A stretch of DNA of 64,000 nt. It comes from Pseudomonas syringae. Its GTDB lineage: Bacteria; Pseudomonadota; Gammaproteobacteria; Pseudomonadales; Pseudomonadaceae. Below are positions 34,420-54,454 of the stretch, one piece after another. The translations under genes and the position numbers were made by a program. The notes beneath the pieces are model-generated. The model had not been told where the DNA came from. It was given only the letters and a program-made list of their open reading frames with translations, and ran no database searches. The stretch is taken from assembly GCF_023278085.1 (NCBI RefSeq), contig NZ_CP066265.1, positions 3,738,001 to 3,802,000 of the forward strand, read 5' to 3'. Every line of letters begins with the position of its first letter. Position 1 is the stretch's first letter.

Positions 34420-35168
34420 CAGCGCAGGTCCTCCAGCCAGTTGCTCAGGCTGCTGAAACCATCCTGAAAGGTTCGATCAAGTTGCAGCGGCGTAATCGAT
34501 ACGTAACCCTGCATGACGGCATGGAAATCAGTCCCGGCACCGCCATCCTCGGCGTCACCGGCAGCAGCGATCCAGTAACCGGCCCGACCACGCGGGTCAA
34601 CCACTCTGACCGGGGCGGCGGCGCGGGTACGATGCCCGAGGCGGGTCAGTTGAATGCCCCGGATGTGTTCAAGCGGCAAATTCGGAATATTCACGTTCAA
34701 TACCGTGCGCGGAGGCAGGTCGAGCCGCTCATGGGCCTCTACCAGCAAACGCGCATAATGCGCCGCCGTCGCCAGGTTATCCGGCTGACGTGACAGAAAC
34801 GAAAAGGCAAATGACGGACGCTTCAGGAAGCGCCCTTCGAGTGCAGCGGCAACGGTGCCGGAATACAGCACATCGTCACCCAGATTAGCGCCCAGATTGA
34901 TTCCCGACACCACCATGTCCGGCTCACGTTCCAGAAGCCCGTGCAGCCCCAGGTGCACGCAGTCGGTCGGCGTACCATTCACGCTGATGAAACCGTTGTC
35001 CAGGGTGTGCGGATGCAAGGGCCGGTCCAGTGTTAGCGAACTGCTGGCACCGCTTTTGTCCTGGTCAGGGGCGATCACCACGCACTCGGCATAGTCCGCC
35101 AGCGCCGCATGCAGCGCCGCAAGACCGGGCGCAGTCACCCCGTCGTCGTTTGATATCAGAATACGCAT
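34419..35168 (-). CDS. surE: 5'/3'-nucleotidase SurE
   Basis: 249 residues. The N-terminal RILISNDDG carries the metal-binding Asp pair, with [25 protein letters not shown] completing the active site. SurE dephosphorylates nucleoside monophosphates and short polyphosphates in stationary phase. The ATG lies inside the 3' end of truD (13-base overlap) and its stop overlaps pcm, so ispF-truD-surE-pcm forms one coupled operon. Confidence 0.97.
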   Translation of the reverse strand: MRILISNDDGVTAPGLAALHAALADYAECVVIAPDQDKSGASSSLTLDRPLHPHTLDNGFISVNGTPTDCVHLGLHGLLEREPDMVVSGINLGANLGDDVLYSGTVAAALEGRFLKRPSFAFSFLSRQPDNLATAAHYARLLVEAHERLDLPPRTVLNVNIPNLPLEHIRGIQLTRLGHRTRAAAPVRVVDPRGRAGYWIAAAGDAEDGGAGTDFHAVMQGYVSITPLQLDRTFQDGFSSLSNWLEDLR

Positions 35169-36214
35169 GAGCTGTCCGTCTGCCCGACCGGCACCAGATC
35201 AACGAGTTCGCGCACCAAAACAGTGGCGAAGCATCCGGGCGGCAGGACGAATTCCAGTTGCAGAATGTCAGGCTCGGGATAATGCCACGTCAGCCGCCCA
35301 ATGGGCAGCCGCAGGATGCGCCGTTCGTGATCCATGCCCGCTCTGACCAGCCAGTCGCGCAGTGAAGACTCATCAGCGGCAATGGCGTTTTCCAGCTCGG
35401 CGGTCGCGCCGGAAGCTGGCGAAAGGCCCTGCCCCCACTGCGGGCCGGTAGGATGGAGATCGAGAATCGCCAGGCGAGGGTCGCTGCACTCGGCAATCCC
35501 GGCCGGAAAAAAACTGCGACTGTCGGTGAACGCCAACAAATCACCCACTTGGGCGTGCTGCCAGCTGCCATCGATAACCCGCGCTGCGAGTACCCGATTG
35601 AACAGGTAACTGCGCGCCGTGGACAACAGCCGTGAGCGCACCGCACGCTGCTCGGGGAGCGCCTGTCGGGCTGCGTAATCGCGAGCCTCGCCCAGATTGC
35701 CGCCCTGATAACCGAAGCGCTGCGCGCCGAAATAGTTGGGAATGCCCTGCCGGGCAATGGTTTCCAGGCGCTGATTCAACGCGGCCTGGTCGGCGCTCAA
35801 CTGCGTCAGCCTGAGCGTGAAACCGTTGGCCGCATGAGCCCCGCGCTGCAATTTGCGCGTGTGCCGGACGCTCTTGAGAATCTGCAGGGTCTCGTCCTGC
35901 GCCGCCGCAAGATCAGGATCGGCCTTGCCTGGCAACTGGATGCTGAACCATTGCCGGGTCAAGGCCTGGCGGTCCTTCAAGCCGGCGTAGCTGACGGTAC
36001 GCAGCTGCACACCTGCGGCACGTGCCAGCCTGCGGGCGGCTTCCTCGGTGTTCAGGCCTCGTTTTTCGACCCATAACCACAGGTGCTCGCCAGCGCCAGA
36101 CAGCGGAATATCCAGCACCTCATCGACCTGAAAGTCTTCAGCAGTGGCCTTGAGCGCTGCGCGACCCAATGCATCGCCATAGGCCCTTGGGCCCAGCAGT
36201 TCGAGTTCGGTCAT
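35156..36214 (-). CDS. truD: tRNA pseudouridine(13) synthase TruD
   Basis: 352 residues. The N-terminal [26 protein letters not shown] and the catalytic [15 protein letters not shown] with its Asp identify TruD, which modifies U13 in tRNA-Glu. The inserted TRUD domain includes [15 protein letters not shown]. The ATG overlaps the ispF stop. The enzyme is intact, in contrast to the pseudouridine-synthase-like protein at 17357. Confidence 0.97.
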   Translation of the reverse strand: MTELELLGPRAYGDALGRAALKATAEDFQVDEVLDIPLSGAGEHLWLWVEKRGLNTEEAARRLARAAGVQLRTVSYAGLKDRQALTRQWFSIQLPGKADPDLAAAQDETLQILKSVRHTRKLQRGAHAANGFTLRLTQLSADQAALNQRLETIARQGIPNYFGAQRFGYQGGNLGEARDYAARQALPEQRAVRSRLLSTARSYLFNRVLAARVIDGSWQHAQVGDLLAFTDSRSFFPAGIAECSDPRLAILDLHPTGPQWGQGLSPASGATAELENAIAADESSLRDWLVRAGMDHERRILRLPIGRLTWHYPEPDILQLEFVLPPGCFATVLVRELVDLVPVGQTDSSCVF

Positions 36215-36684
36215 GCGCGCAGCAACAACGCGACGGCATGCACCGCGATGCCTTCTTCACGGCCCGTAAAACCGAGTTTTTCCGTGGTAGTGGCTTTCAC
36301 GTTTACCTGGTCCAGTTCAACGTCCAGATCCTCGGCGATCAACGCGCGCATAGCGTCGATGTGCGGGGCCATCTTCGGCGCCTGGGCCACGATGGTGGCG
36401 TCGACATTGCCGACCTTCCAGCCTTTGCCATGGATCTGTTTGAGCACATGGCGCAACAGTACACGGCTGTCAGCGCCCTTGAATTGCGGATCGGTGTCGG
36501 GAAAATGCTTGCCGATGTCGCCCAGCGCAGCGGCGCCCAGCAGCGCATCACTGAGGGCGTGCAGCAGGACATCGCCATCGGAGTGGGCCAACAGGCCGAA
36601 CCCGTGTGCAATCCGCACGCCGCCCAAGGTTATGAAATCGCCTTCAGCGAAACGGTGCACATCATAGCCATGGCCAATACGCAT
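36211..36684 (-). CDS. ispF: 2-C-methyl-D-erythritol 2,4-cyclodiphosphate synthase
   Basis: 157 residues, the normal length. The start [16 protein letters not shown] carries the zinc-binding Asp and His. [42 protein letters not shown] and the C-terminal [16 protein letters not shown] complete the family. It acts in the MEP isoprenoid pathway; ispD and dxr lie elsewhere in the window. The fghA terminator lies just upstream. Confidence 0.97.
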   Translation of the reverse strand: MRIGHGYDVHRFAEGDFITLGGVRIAHGFGLLAHSDGDVLLHALSDALLGAAALGDIGKHFPDTDPQFKGADSRVLLRHVLKQIHGKGWKVGNVDATIVAQAPKMAPHIDAMRALIAEDLDVELDQVNVKATTTEKLGFTGREEGIAVHAVALLLRA

Positions 36685-36714
36685 AGAAAAACGCCCTGAA
36701 AAAAGACAGGGCGT
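36685..36714 (-). terminator. Terminator of fghA
   Basis: ACGCCCTG / CAGGGCGT stem with an 8-base loop (36691-36714), followed on the minus strand by TTTTTC, between fghA and ispF. Confidence 0.82.
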
Positions 36715-36737
36715 GATTCTACCTGCTTTGACGCAGC

Positions 36738-37583
36738 TTAGCTGTTCAAGGCTTGCGCATGATGCCGTAAATGGTCTTCTATAAAACTGGCGATGAAGAA
36801 GTAGCTGTGGTCATAGCCTGGCTGCATCCGCAGGGTCAGCGGATAGTGAGCAGCTTTGGCGGCCTGAACCAATGCCTCCGGCTTGAGCTGATTGACCAGA
36901 AAATCGTCACGGTCGCCCTGATCAACCAGCGTCGGCAGCTTCTCCGCAGCTTCCGACATCAGCACGCTGGCATCCCATTCACGCCATCGCGAGCGGTCTT
37001 CGCCCAGGTAGCGGGAAAAGGCTTTCTGCCCCCACGGGCAATCGATCGGGTTACTGATTGGCGAAAACGCCGACACTGACCTGTAGCGCCCGGGGTTGCG
37101 CAACGCGCAGACCAGCGCGCCATGACCGCCCATTGAATGGCCGCTGATACTACGGACCTGTGACGCCGGGAAATGCGCTTCGATCAGAGCGGGTAGCTCT
37201 TTGACTACATAATCATGCATCTGATAATGCCGAGCGTAAGGCGCTTCGGTGGCATTCAGGTAGAAGCCCGCCCCCTGACCGAAATCCCAGGCACCGTCCG
37301 GGTCATCGGCGACATCGGCACCACGCGGGCTGGTGTCGGGCGCCACGATAATGATGCCAAGTTCGGCTGCGAGCCGATGCGCCGCCGCTTTCTGCATGAA
37401 GTTTTCATCGGTACAGGTCAGGCCCGACAACCAGTACAGCACTGGCAGCTTGCCGCCCTGCTCGGCCTGCGGCGGCAGGTAGACGGCGAACACCATGTCG
37501 CAGCCCAGTACGGTCGAGTGGTGCTTGTAGCGCTTGTGCCAGCCACCGAAGCTTTTCTGACAGGAAATATTTTCCAAAGGCAT
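36738..37583 (-). CDS. fghA: S-formylglutathione hydrolase
   Basis: 281 residues. Alpha/beta hydrolase of the esterase D family with nucleophile in [11 protein letters not shown] and the [18 protein letters not shown]-terminus. It hydrolyses S-formylglutathione to formate and glutathione, the second step of formaldehyde detoxification. The upstream neighbour adhC performs the first step. Confidence 0.96.
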   Translation of the reverse strand: MPLENISCQKSFGGWHKRYKHHSTVLGCDMVFAVYLPPQAEQGGKLPVLYWLSGLTCTDENFMQKAAAHRLAAELGIIIVAPDTSPRGADVADDPDGAWDFGQGAGFYLNATEAPYARHYQMHDYVVKELPALIEAHFPASQVRSISGHSMGGHGALVCALRNPGRYRSVSAFSPISNPIDCPWGQKAFSRYLGEDRSRWREWDASVLMSEAAEKLPTLVDQGDRDDFLVNQLKPEALVQAAKAAHYPLTLRMQPGYDHSYFFIASFIEDHLRHHAQALNS

Positions 37584-37589
37584 GTCGTG

Positions 37590-37677
37590 TCCTCCAGCTG
37601 CAAGCTATAAGCCGCAAGCTACAAGCAGGTAACAGACCTTCGTGCTTGCCGCTTGGAGCTGACAGCTTGCCGCTGTT
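37590..37677. repeat. Short interspersed AGCTxCAAGC-type repeats between adhC and fghA
   Basis: The interval holds tandem and inverted variants of AGCTGCAAGCTATAAGC, including GCCGCAAGCTACAAGC, and on the right GCTTGCCGCTTGGAGCTGACAGC. This is a common intergenic repeat style in pseudomonads. Confidence 0.6.
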
Positions 37678-37679
37678 CC

Positions 37680-38873
<1,194 letters not shown>

Positions 38874-38896
38874 TTAATGCTGTACAGGGATAATCG

Positions 38897-39793
38897 ATGT
38901 ATACCAATCGCTGGGAAGGGCTGGACGAATTTGTCGCCGTTGCCGAGTGCGGCCAGTTCACGGCAGCTGCACAACGGCTGGGCGTGTCGTCTTCGCACGT
39001 CAGCCGGCAGATCGTACGCCTCGAAGAACGCCTGCAAACCCGCCTTCTCTATCGCAGCACACGCAAGGTCGCGCTGACCGAGGCAGGCCAGACCTTTCTG
39101 CACCATTGCCAGCGTTTGCAGGACGGCAGAGAGGAAGCACTGCGTGCAGTGGGCGATCTGGCCAGTGAGCCGAAAGGGTTGCTGCGCATGACCTGCGCGG
39201 TGGCTTACGGCGAACGGTTCATCACGCCGCTGGTGACGCGTTTCATGGGGCTGTATCCGCACTTGCGCGTCGACATCGAGCTGAGCAACGACACGCTTGA
39301 TCTGGTGCATGAAGGCATGGACCTGGCGATTCGGCTGGGGCGGCTACAGGATTCCCGACTGGTCGCGACCCGCCTCGCCCCCCGGCAAATGTACCTGTGC
39401 GCAGCCCCCTCTTACATTCAGCGTTATGGCCGACCACACAGCCTGTCGGAACTGAGTCGCCATAACTGCCTGATCGGAGGCAGTGATACCTGGCTTTTGC
39501 AACAGAACGGTCGTGAGTTTTCTCAGCGGGTGCAAGGCAACTGGCGCTGCAACAGCGGGCAAGCGGTACTGGACGCCGCGCTGCACGGCGTCGGCTTGTG
39601 TCAGCTGCCTGATTATTACGTGCAGAAGCACCTCAAGGACGGCACGCTGGTGTCGCTGCTGGAAGCGCATCAGCCACCCAACACCGCAGTCTGGGCGCTT
39701 TACCCGCAACAAAGGCACTTGTCGCCCAAAGTGCGCAAGCTGGTGGATTACCTGAAAGAAGAGCTGGCGATGCGCGATGAGTATCGCCAGTAG
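38897..39793 (+). CDS. gfnR: LysR-family regulator of formaldehyde detoxification
   Basis: 298 residues. HTH at the N-terminus (FVAVAECGQFTAAAQRLGVSSSHVSRQI), then a LysR substrate-binding domain (CAAPSYIQRYGRPHSLSEL). Divergence from adhC-fghA matches P. aeruginosa PA3630 (GfnR). The 104-base interval between the two genes should contain the operator; no specific box was assigned. Symbol by synteny. Confidence 0.82.
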   Translation: MYTNRWEGLDEFVAVAECGQFTAAAQRLGVSSSHVSRQIVRLEERLQTRLLYRSTRKVALTEAGQTFLHHCQRLQDGREEALRAVGDLASEPKGLLRMTCAVAYGERFITPLVTRFMGLYPHLRVDIELSNDTLDLVHEGMDLAIRLGRLQDSRLVATRLAPRQMYLCAAPSYIQRYGRPHSLSELSRHNCLIGGSDTWLLQQNGREFSQRVQGNWRCNSGQAVLDAALHGVGLCQLPDYYVQKHLKDGTLVSLLEAHQPPNTAVWALYPQQRHLSPKVRKLVDYLKEELAMRDEYRQ

Positions 39794-39799
39794 CGGGGC

Positions 39800-40510
39800 T
39801 TAGCGAGCGAACTCGCTGCGGCGCTGACGCAGCCATTCCAAGTCCTCGGGGCGAGTGACCTTGATGTTATCGGAGCGCCCCTCGATCAGCCGGGGCGACT
39901 GCCCTGCCCACTCGATGGCCGACGCCTCGTCAGTGATACTGACGTTCGACACCAGGCTGTCCGCCAGTGCGCGATGCAAGGCGCCCAGACGGAACATCTG
40001 CGGCGTGAACGCTTGCCAGATCAGGCTGCGGTCCACCGTTTCAAGCACCCGACCGCTGCTGTCGGCACGCTTGAGCGTATCGCGTGCCGGTACTGCCAGC
40101 AGGCCGCCAACCGGATCGTCAGCCAGCTCGCCGAGCAGATTATCCAGGTCGCTGCGCGCCAGGTTCGGACGTGCCGCATCATGGACCAGCACCCAATCGT
40201 TGTCGCTTGCCCCCTGCGCGTGCAAATGCAGCAGCGCGTTGAGCACTGAACCGGAACGCTCGCTGCCGCCATCCACGCGCTGAATGCGTGAATCATGCGC
40301 ACATGGCAAGTCCGCCCAGTAAGGGTCGTCCACAGCAAGGCTGATCACCAGCCCCTTGAGTCGGGGGTGATCGAGAAAGCAAAGCAGGCTGTGTTCGAGA
40401 ATTGTCAGGCCGCCCAGTTGCAGGTATTGCTTGGGACGGTCGGCTGCCATGCGAGCACCGATGCCCGCCGCAGGAATCACTGCCCAGAAGGCAGGAAGAA
40501 AGTCTTTCAT
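39800..40510 (-). CDS. ispD: 2-C-methyl-D-erythritol 4-phosphate cytidylyltransferase
   Basis: 236 residues from the ATG at 40510. AVIPAAGIGARMAADRPKQYL is the CTP-binding signature; VHDAARPN and the C-terminal KVTRPEDLEWL are typical. It converts MEP to CDP-ME. A GTG at 40519 is an alternative start. It follows ftsB, as in P. aeruginosa. Confidence 0.96.
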   Translation of the reverse strand: MKDFLPAFWAVIPAAGIGARMAADRPKQYLQLGGLTILEHSLLCFLDHPRLKGLVISLAVDDPYWADLPCAHDSRIQRVDGGSERSGSVLNALLHLHAQGASDNDWVLVHDAARPNLARSDLDNLLGELADDPVGGLLAVPARDTLKRADSSGRVLETVDRSLIWQAFTPQMFRLGALHRALADSLVSNVSITDEASAIEWAGQSPRLIEGRSDNIKVTRPEDLEWLRQRRSEFAR

Positions 40511-40522
40511 CGCACCCACTTA

Positions 40523-40801
40523 TTATTGCGCGAGCTGGTAAAGCGTTTCGCCGTCCTTGACCATGCCCAGCTCATGCCGAGCGCGCTCCTCGACGGTTTC
40601 CAGACCTTTTTTAAGTTCCATAACCTCGGCATCCAGCACACGGTTACGCTCCAGCAGCACCTCGTTTTCAGCATGCTGGTCGGCGATCTGCTGAGTCAGG
40701 CTGGCCACCTGCGCAAGGCTGCCGTTACCGACCCACAGACGGTATTGCAAGCCACCCAGCATCAGAAGCAGGATGAGGAACAACCAGTTAGGACTGCGCA
40801 T
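40523..40801 (-). CDS. ftsB: Cell division protein FtsB
   Basis: 92 residues from the ATG at 40801. One membrane helix (WLFLILLLMLGGLQ) is followed by a coiled coil (ASLTQQIADQHAENEVLLERNRVL) and the conserved EERARHELGMVKDGETLY. It forms the FtsQLB divisome complex. A longer frame to 40879 would add a Cys/Trp-rich leader that is not family-like. Confidence 0.95.
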   Translation of the reverse strand: MRSPNWLFLILLLMLGGLQYRLWVGNGSLAQVASLTQQIADQHAENEVLLERNRVLDAEVMELKKGLETVEERARHELGMVKDGETLYQLAQ

Positions 40802-40990
40802 TGAAATATCAGGTACCCAGTAAAAAGGACTGCAGAGCCAGCATAAAGCACACATCACTGAGGGCATTGAGCCTGACATAAGCCAGGCTCAATCACTCCA
40901 GATTACCGCGGAGCGTCAGCATTGACGCTGCGAAGACCAGCCGCGAGGCTCGAATCTGCGCAACGCTCTGCGTCTTTTACCATCTATGGC

Positions 40991-45172
<4,182 letters not shown>

Positions 45173-46510
45173 TCAGCTCAAACTTTGGTCGCTGGTCGGT
45201 GCAACCCAGCGCAAACGCCAGCGTTCATTGGGCGAAGCGTCCAGTCCGGGCAGGTTGGCGACGGCCAGCAGCTCGTCTTCGCGGTAGAGCAGCGGCAATC
45301 TGCCGCGCAGAAACGCGGGTACCGCCTGTTCATTGAGCAACCGCTTGAGATCACGACGGCCACGTCCGTCGATGCGCATCACCTCCCCTCCCTGACGATA
45401 ACGAACCTGCAACGGGCCAGCTGGCGCGCCGCCCTCCAGCAGCAACTGACCATTGCCGGGAAGACTCAACGGGGCACGAGGATCGAGCCACTGCGTCGGC
45501 CCCGAACAGACCTGCTCCCAACCTGCGGGCAGCCACCAGATGCAGTTCTGCCCGCGATGCAGCGCACCATCGGCAAGCCGCCACAACGGTGATGCGTCGG
45601 GCGCTGCATCGCGCAGCGTTTCCCAGCCAGCCCAGTGATCGGTATCCGGCAGCCGGGTCAACGGCGCGAGCCAGTAACGCAGCGCATTGCGTTGCCGTGC
45701 TGCGGACAATCCGGCAATCGGCCCAAGGCTCAGCACAGGCAGGCCAAGCCAGGCAAACGCCGTCGTGCCGTGGGTACTGGCAATGTCCTGCATCGCCAGT
45801 TCGTCCAGCAACTGCTGCGCCTCGCCGAGATGACCCGCCGTGCGCGCCAGACTGGCACCCGCCTGCGGCCATCTGGAGATCAGCAGGGGCAGCACCTGAC
45901 TGCGCAGAAAATTGCGCGAGAACTGCTGATCGCTATTGCTGGGATCTTCGACCCAATTCAGGCCATGCTGATGCGCATAGCCTTCCAGCTCGATTCTCGG
46001 CACATCCAGCAGCGGTCGCAGCAGATGACCACGCCCCAGAATGCGCTGCACGGGCATGGCCGCCAGACCGCGCACACCGGCACCGCGCAGCAAACGAAAC
46101 AGCAGGGTCTCGGCCTGATCATCGCGGTGCTGACCGGTCAGCAGCACGTCGCCCTCGCCCAGACGGTCAGCAAATGCGGCATAGCGCGCCTGCCGCGCAG
46201 CCTGCTCGATGCTCGCACCGGGCTCGACCTGCACGCGCACTAGCTCGAACGCTACGCCCAGTGCCCGACAGATTTGCTGACAATGCACCGGCCAGACGTC
46301 AGCAGCAGGCTGTAGCCCGTGATGGATATGGATAGCATGTAGAGCAGGCAGCGTTTCGCGTCGGGATATTTCCACCAGAAGATGCAACAGCACGGTGGAA
46401 TCGAGGCCGCCGGAGAGGCCGACATGCCAGATAGGCGCGTTGCGCCAGGGTGCCAGAACCTGAAGAAGTCTGGCGGGAAGGTCATGACCGCTGCGTGTGG
46501 GGGTGGTCAT
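45173..46510 (-). CDS. tilS: tRNA(Ile)-lysidine synthase
   Basis: 445 residues. The PP-loop SGGLDSTVLLHLL near residue 33 binds ATP; the enzyme adds lysine to C34 of tRNA-Ile2 so that it reads AUA. HIHHGLQPAADVW and TGQHRDDQAETLLFRLLRGAG are typical. Length matches the long TilS form with the C-terminal domain. It lies between pyrG and accA as in P. aeruginosa. Confidence 0.96.
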   Translation of the reverse strand: MTTPTRSGHDLPARLLQVLAPWRNAPIWHVGLSGGLDSTVLLHLLVEISRRETLPALHAIHIHHGLQPAADVWPVHCQQICRALGVAFELVRVQVEPGASIEQAARQARYAAFADRLGEGDVLLTGQHRDDQAETLLFRLLRGAGVRGLAAMPVQRILGRGHLLRPLLDVPRIELEGYAHQHGLNWVEDPSNSDQQFSRNFLRSQVLPLLISRWPQAGASLARTAGHLGEAQQLLDELAMQDIASTHGTTAFAWLGLPVLSLGPIAGLSAARQRNALRYWLAPLTRLPDTDHWAGWETLRDAAPDASPLWRLADGALHRGQNCIWWLPAGWEQVCSGPTQWLDPRAPLSLPGNGQLLLEGGAPAGPLQVRYRQGGEVMRIDGRGRRDLKRLLNEQAVPAFLRGRLPLLYREDELLAVANLPGLDASPNERWRLRWVAPTSDQSLS

Positions 46511-46554
46511 TGGTGTTTCTCATCGGGCTTTGCTTGTTCGCACACTGACAGCTT

Positions 46555-46640
46555 CAGTGCTCAGCAAGCCCTTTCGCGAACAAACGAAGCGTCGCGCGGT
46601 ACGCTCCCACGCCCTTCGGGCAGAAGCCCGCAAGGCGTAG
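46555..46640. repeat. REP-like intergenic sequence between tilS and accA
   Basis: On the minus strand it contains GTGGGAGCGTACCGCGCG followed by a region with complementary GC-rich words (CGCGAAAGGG, CCCGAAGGGC). The GGGAGCG core is typical of Pseudomonas REP elements. Confidence 0.45.
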
Positions 46641-46661
46641 AAACAATCGGGGCGATGCCGC

Positions 46662-47609
46662 TTACAGACCGTAGCTCATCAGTCGGTCGTAACGGCGCGC
46701 CAGCAGTGCGTCGTTGTCGAACTCCTTGAGCATGGCCAACTGGCTGCTCAACTCTTCACGGATCAGAGCAGCGGCTGCCACCGGATCACGGTGCGCGCCG
46801 CCCAATGGTTCAGCGATGACCTTGTCGACGATACCCAGGCCTTTCAGGCGATCAGCCGTAATGCCCATGGCTTCGGCAGCGTCCGGTGCCTTCTCGGCGG
46901 TCTTCCACAGAATCGATGCGCAGCCTTCCGGCGAGATCACCGCGTAGGTCGAATACTGCAGCATGTTCAATTGGTCGCAGACGCCAATCGCCAACGCACC
47001 ACCGGAACCGCCTTCGCCAATCACCGTGGCGATGATCGGGGTTTTCAGACGCGCCATCACCCGCAGGTTCCAGGCGATCGCTTCGCTCTGGTTGCGCTCT
47101 TCGGCGTCGATGCCCGGATAGGCACCCGGCGTGTCGATGAAGGTCAGGATCGGCATCTTGAAGCGCTCGGCCATCTCCATCAGACGGCAGGCCTTGCGAT
47201 AGCCTTCAGGACGCGGCATGCCGAAGTTGCGACGAACCTTCTCGCGAACCTCACGGCCTTTCTGATGACCGATGACCATGACCGGCTGATTGTCCAGACG
47301 AGCGATGCCGCCGACTATTGCGGCGTCATCGGAGAAGTGCCGATCGCCATGCAGTTCGTCGAATTCGGTAAAGATGTTTTCGATGTAATCCAGTGTGTAC
47401 GGACGGCGCGGATGACGCGCCATGCGCGCGATCTGCCAGCTGGTCAGGTTACCGAAGATACTTTCGGTGAGCGTCTTGCTCTTGTCCTGCAAGCGGGAGA
47501 TCTCGTCGCCGATGTTCAGCGAGTTGTCATTGCCCACCAGGCGCAGCTCTTCGATTTTGGCCTGCAAGTCAGCGATAGGCTGTTCGAAATCAAGAAAATT
47601 CGGGTTCAT
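46662..47609 (-). CDS. accA: Acetyl-CoA carboxylase carboxyltransferase subunit alpha
   Basis: 315 residues from the ATG at 47609 ([19 protein letters not shown]). With AccD it transfers the carboxyl group from biotin to acetyl-CoA, the first step of fatty-acid synthesis. [16 protein letters not shown] and [16 protein letters not shown] are family signatures. A frame extension to 47636 is not family-like. Confidence 0.97.
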   Translation of the reverse strand: MNPNFLDFEQPIADLQAKIEELRLVGNDNSLNIGDEISRLQDKSKTLTESIFGNLTSWQIARMARHPRRPYTLDYIENIFTEFDELHGDRHFSDDAAIVGGIARLDNQPVMVIGHQKGREVREKVRRNFGMPRPEGYRKACRLMEMAERFKMPILTFIDTPGAYPGIDAEERNQSEAIAWNLRVMARLKTPIIATVIGEGGSGGALAIGVCDQLNMLQYSTYAVISPEGCASILWKTAEKAPDAAEAMGITADRLKGLGIVDKVIAEPLGGAHRDPVAAAALIREELSSQLAMLKEFDNDALLARRYDRLMSYGL

Positions 47610-47736
47610 AGGCATCCGTCTTGGGTAAACGGCCAAGAGGCCGGCCGGTTGATCCGTCTGCGCCTTTCCGGTTCGGAACAGGCGCGGTCAGGTCGAAATT
47701 AAATTCAGCGTCGAGCGCAGGTCGGGCCTGCGGCAT

Positions 47737-51258
<3,522 letters not shown>

Positions 51259-51321
51259 GGTGATCCTATAACGCGAAAATACAAACGAAGGGCGGGATTG
51301 TAACGGCCTCCGGCAGAAACG

Positions 51322-51990
51322 TCAGTCCTGAAGCAAACCGATCGACGACGACAGCGTTGCGCCGAGAATCATCCCGGCACGTGCTTCATGGGCAGCACGC
51401 ACAGGTGCGAAAGAACGCCGATGAATGGGCGTAGGGCCCAGTCGGGCCAGCGCTTCCAGATGCACCGGCGTAGGATAACCCTTGTGCCCGCCGATGCCAT
51501 AACCCGGATAGACCAGATCAAACGCGGCCATTTCCCGGTCGCGGCTCACCTTGGCCAGAATCGATGCCGCAGCGATGGCCGGTACTTTGGCATCGCCCTG
51601 CACCACCGGCGCAGAAGGTACGGACAATTGCGGGCAGCGATTACCGTCGATCAGCGCCAGTCTTGGCGTGATCACCAGGCCTTCGACTGCACGTTTCATG
51701 GCCAGCATCGTGGCGTGCAAAATGTTCAGTTGATCGATTTCTTCGACATCGGCCCGGGCGATGAACCAACACAGGGCTTTTTCCTGAATCTCGACAAACA
51801 GCTTTTCCCGTTTGGCCTGGGTCAGCTTTTTCGAGTCGTTCAGCCCGAGGATGGGTCTGGCCGGGTCAAGAATGACCGCAGCCGTGACCACGGCACCGCA
51901 CAGCGGGCCGCGCCCGACTTCATCAACACCCGCGACCAGATCTTCGACCAAGGTGAAATCCAGACCTGTCTGCATGATAGGCGAACTCAC
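51322..51990 (-). CDS. rnhB: Ribonuclease HII
   Basis: 222 residues. Catalytic acids are in [17 protein letters not shown] and in the later Asp-containing [10 protein letters not shown]. It removes RNA and single ribonucleotides from DNA. The ATG at 51990 overlaps the lpxB stop as ATGA; a second ATG at 51975 is possible. It ends the lpx cluster, next to dnaE. Confidence 0.96.
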   Translation of the reverse strand: MSSPIMQTGLDFTLVEDLVAGVDEVGRGPLCGAVVTAAVILDPARPILGLNDSKKLTQAKREKLFVEIQEKALCWFIARADVEEIDQLNILHATMLAMKRAVEGLVITPRLALIDGNRCPQLSVPSAPVVQGDAKVPAIAAASILAKVSRDREMAAFDLVYPGYGIGGHKGYPTPVHLEALARLGPTPIHRRSFAPVRAAHEARAGMILGATLSSSIGLLQD

Positions 51991-53129
51991 AGTGTGGGCG
52001 ACTGGCCAAGCAGGCCCAGTACCGCATCAGCCGCCTGATTGGAGGCGTCACGCCGCAGCACCCGATGAATCTCGTCAAAGCCTGCGGTCTGTGCATGGCC
52101 GTCGTCGATCAACGGCAACAGCGTCCGGGCCAGCGTCTCAGCGGTGGCATCATCCTGAAGCAACTCAGGTACCAGCAACCGCTGAGCAAGGAGATTGGGC
52201 AGCGACACGTAAGGGCTTTTGACCAGCCGTTTAAGTATCCAGAACGTCAGCGGTGCCATCCGATAGGCGACGACCATCGGCCGCTTGTAAAGCAGCGCTT
52301 CCAGCGTGGCAGTGCCGGAGGCAATAAGCACTGCATCACAGGCGGCCAGTGCGATGTGCGACTGACCGTCCAGCAACGTGACGGGCAAGTTGCGGCCCTG
52401 CAACAGCGCTTCGACCTGGACACGCCGTTGCGGGTTGGCACAGGGCAACACGAACCGCACGGTGGGTCGCTCGGCCAGCAAACGCTCGGCAGTATCAAAG
52501 AACAGGCCGCCAAGACGACCGACTTCACCGCCACGGCTGCCCGGCATCAGCGCAACAACCGGGCCCTGCGCGGCAAAGCCCAGTTGAGCGCGCGCAGCGG
52601 CCTGATCGGATTCGAGGGGAATGGTATCGGCCAGCGGATGACCGACAAACCGCACCGGCACGCCCTTCTCTTCGTAGAAACGCGCTTCGAACGGCAGCAG
52701 GGTCAGCATCAGGTCGCAGCCTTCGCGAATATTCAAGACACGCTTCTGGCGCCAGGCCCAGACTGACGGGCTGACGTAGTGGACGGTCTTGATGCCGGCG
52801 CGGCGCAATTGCAGCTCGATATTGAGCGTGAAGTCAGGCGCATCAATACCGATGAATACGTCCGGTTTCTCGTTGATCAGCGTCTGGACCAGCAATTTGC
52901 GTCTGGCCAACAGCTCACGCAGACGCCCCAGCACTTCAACCAGCCCCATTACCGACAGACGTTCCATCGGAAAATACGACTGCATGCCTTCCGCTTCCAT
53001 CAGCGGTCCACCCACGCCGATGAACTGAACATCGGGGTGGCGTACTCTGATGGCGCGCATCAGACCGGAGCCGAGAATATCGCCGGAGGCCTCGCCAGCG
53101 ACCAGCGCAATGCGTAATGGGCTGGTCAT
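51987..53129 (-). CDS. lpxB: Lipid-A-disaccharide synthase
   Basis: 380 residues, GT19 family. It joins UDP-diacylglucosamine and lipid X to make the lipid A disaccharide. [41 protein letters not shown] and [12 protein letters not shown] are the family blocks. It begins two bases from the lpxA stop. Confidence 0.97.
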   Translation of the reverse strand: MTSPLRIALVAGEASGDILGSGLMRAIRVRHPDVQFIGVGGPLMEAEGMQSYFPMERLSVMGLVEVLGRLRELLARRKLLVQTLINEKPDVFIGIDAPDFTLNIELQLRRAGIKTVHYVSPSVWAWRQKRVLNIREGCDLMLTLLPFEARFYEEKGVPVRFVGHPLADTIPLESDQAAARAQLGFAAQGPVVALMPGSRGGEVGRLGGLFFDTAERLLAERPTVRFVLPCANPQRRVQVEALLQGRNLPVTLLDGQSHIALAACDAVLIASGTATLEALLYKRPMVVAYRMAPLTFWILKRLVKSPYVSLPNLLAQRLLVPELLQDDATAETLARTLLPLIDDGHAQTAGFDEIHRVLRRDASNQAADAVLGLLGQSPTL

Positions 53130-53131
53130 GA

Positions 53132-53908
53132 TTAACGAATGATGCCGCGAGTCGATGTCTGGATGGACTCGAGGAACACTGCGACTTCAGGAAACTGTGC
53201 CGCAGGTTCGGCCAGCTCGGTCAGCGCCTGGGCAATGGTCAGCCCTTGCCGATAGACGGTTTTGTAAGCTCTACGCAGCGCATGAATGGCTTCCTCGGAG
53301 AAGCCGCGACGACGCATGCCTTCGAAATTCATGCTGCGCGCCTCGGCCGGGTTACCGAACACTGTGACAAACGCAGGAACGTCCTTGCCGATGGCAGTGC
53401 CCATTCCGGAAAAGCTGTGGGCGCCGATATGGCAGAACTGATGCACAAGGGTGAAACCGGACAGAATCGCCCAGTCATCAACATGAACATGGCCGGCCAA
53501 CGCGGTGTTATTGACCAGAATCACGTGATTGCCGATCACACTGTCATGACCGATATGCGCATAAGCCATGATCAGATTGTGATCACCCAGGGTGGTTTCA
53601 GCGCGATCCTGAATGGTGCCACGATGGATGGTCACGCCTTCGCGAATCACATTGTGATCACCGATCACCAGGCGGGTCTCTTCGCCCTTGTACTTGAGAT
53701 CAGGCGTGTCTTCGCCCACCGATGAAAACTGGTAGATGCGGTTATGCTTGCCGATCTTCGTTGGCCCCTTGAGGACAACGTGCGGACCGATGACTGTACC
53801 CTCGCCAATTTCCACACCGGCTCCGATGATCGACCAAGGGCCGACCTCAACGTTGTCGGCCAGAACGGCCGTCGGATCGATGATTGCGCGAGAGTCAATC
53901 AAACTCAT
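53132..53908 (-). CDS. lpxA: UDP-N-acetylglucosamine acyltransferase
   Basis: 258 residues forming a left-handed beta helix of hexapeptide repeats. The catalytic His lies in the [15 protein letters not shown] segment. First step of lipid A synthesis. The C-terminal helical part is [15 protein letters not shown]. The start overlaps the fabZ stop as ATGA. Confidence 0.98.
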   Translation of the reverse strand: MSLIDSRAIIDPTAVLADNVEVGPWSIIGAGVEIGEGTVIGPHVVLKGPTKIGKHNRIYQFSSVGEDTPDLKYKGEETRLVIGDHNVIREGVTIHRGTIQDRAETTLGDHNLIMAYAHIGHDSVIGNHVILVNNTALAGHVHVDDWAILSGFTLVHQFCHIGAHSFSGMGTAIGKDVPAFVTVFGNPAEARSMNFEGMRRRGFSEEAIHALRRAYKTVYRQGLTIAQALTELAEPAAQFPEVAVFLESIQTSTRGIIR

Positions 53909-54345
53909 AGTTTACGTTCCGCACAAATGATTTCGGCGGAGCATACAGCCTTGCCATCAACGGTCGCCTTGCATTCGAACTTCCAGATCTGACGCTTGCT
54001 GCTCAGGAACTTCGCCTCGAGAACCAGCTGGTCGCCCGGCAGAACCGGCTGACGGAAACGCAGTTTGTCCGAACCGACGAAATAATAGAGCGTGCCGTCC
54101 GACGGCTTGGAGTCGAGCATCTTGAATGCGAGGATACCGGCAGCCTGTGCCATCGCTTCGATGATCAGCACGCCCGGCATGATGGGATGCTCAGGGAAGT
54201 GACCGTTGAAAAAAGGCTCATTGACGCTGACATTCTTGTAGGCGCGAATGTTCTTGTTCTCGATATCCAGCTCGGTCACACGATCCACCAGCAGGAACGG
54301 GTAACGATGAGGCAGGTATTCGCGAATTTCTTTGATGTCCATCAT
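53905..54345 (-). CDS. fabZ: 3-hydroxyacyl-[ACP] dehydratase
   Basis: 146 residues. [11 protein letters not shown] and the catalytic [20 protein letters not shown] (His and Glu) are intact. It dehydrates 3-hydroxyacyl-ACP and so competes with LpxA/LpxD for substrate, balancing phospholipid and lipid A synthesis. It lies 109 bases downstream of lpxD. Confidence 0.98.
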   Translation of the reverse strand: MMDIKEIREYLPHRYPFLLVDRVTELDIENKNIRAYKNVSVNEPFFNGHFPEHPIMPGVLIIEAMAQAAGILAFKMLDSKPSDGTLYYFVGSDKLRFRQPVLPGDQLVLEAKFLSSKRQIWKFECKATVDGKAVCSAEIICAERKL

Positions 54346-54454
54346 TTCGAGGGGAAGCCTGTAGTAAAGATTAGGAGTGCGTCGCGACTGCGCAGCACCC
54401 CTCTACATCAAGGAGGCAGTTTATCGACTGAGCACGCTTGATATTAAAAAGGTA

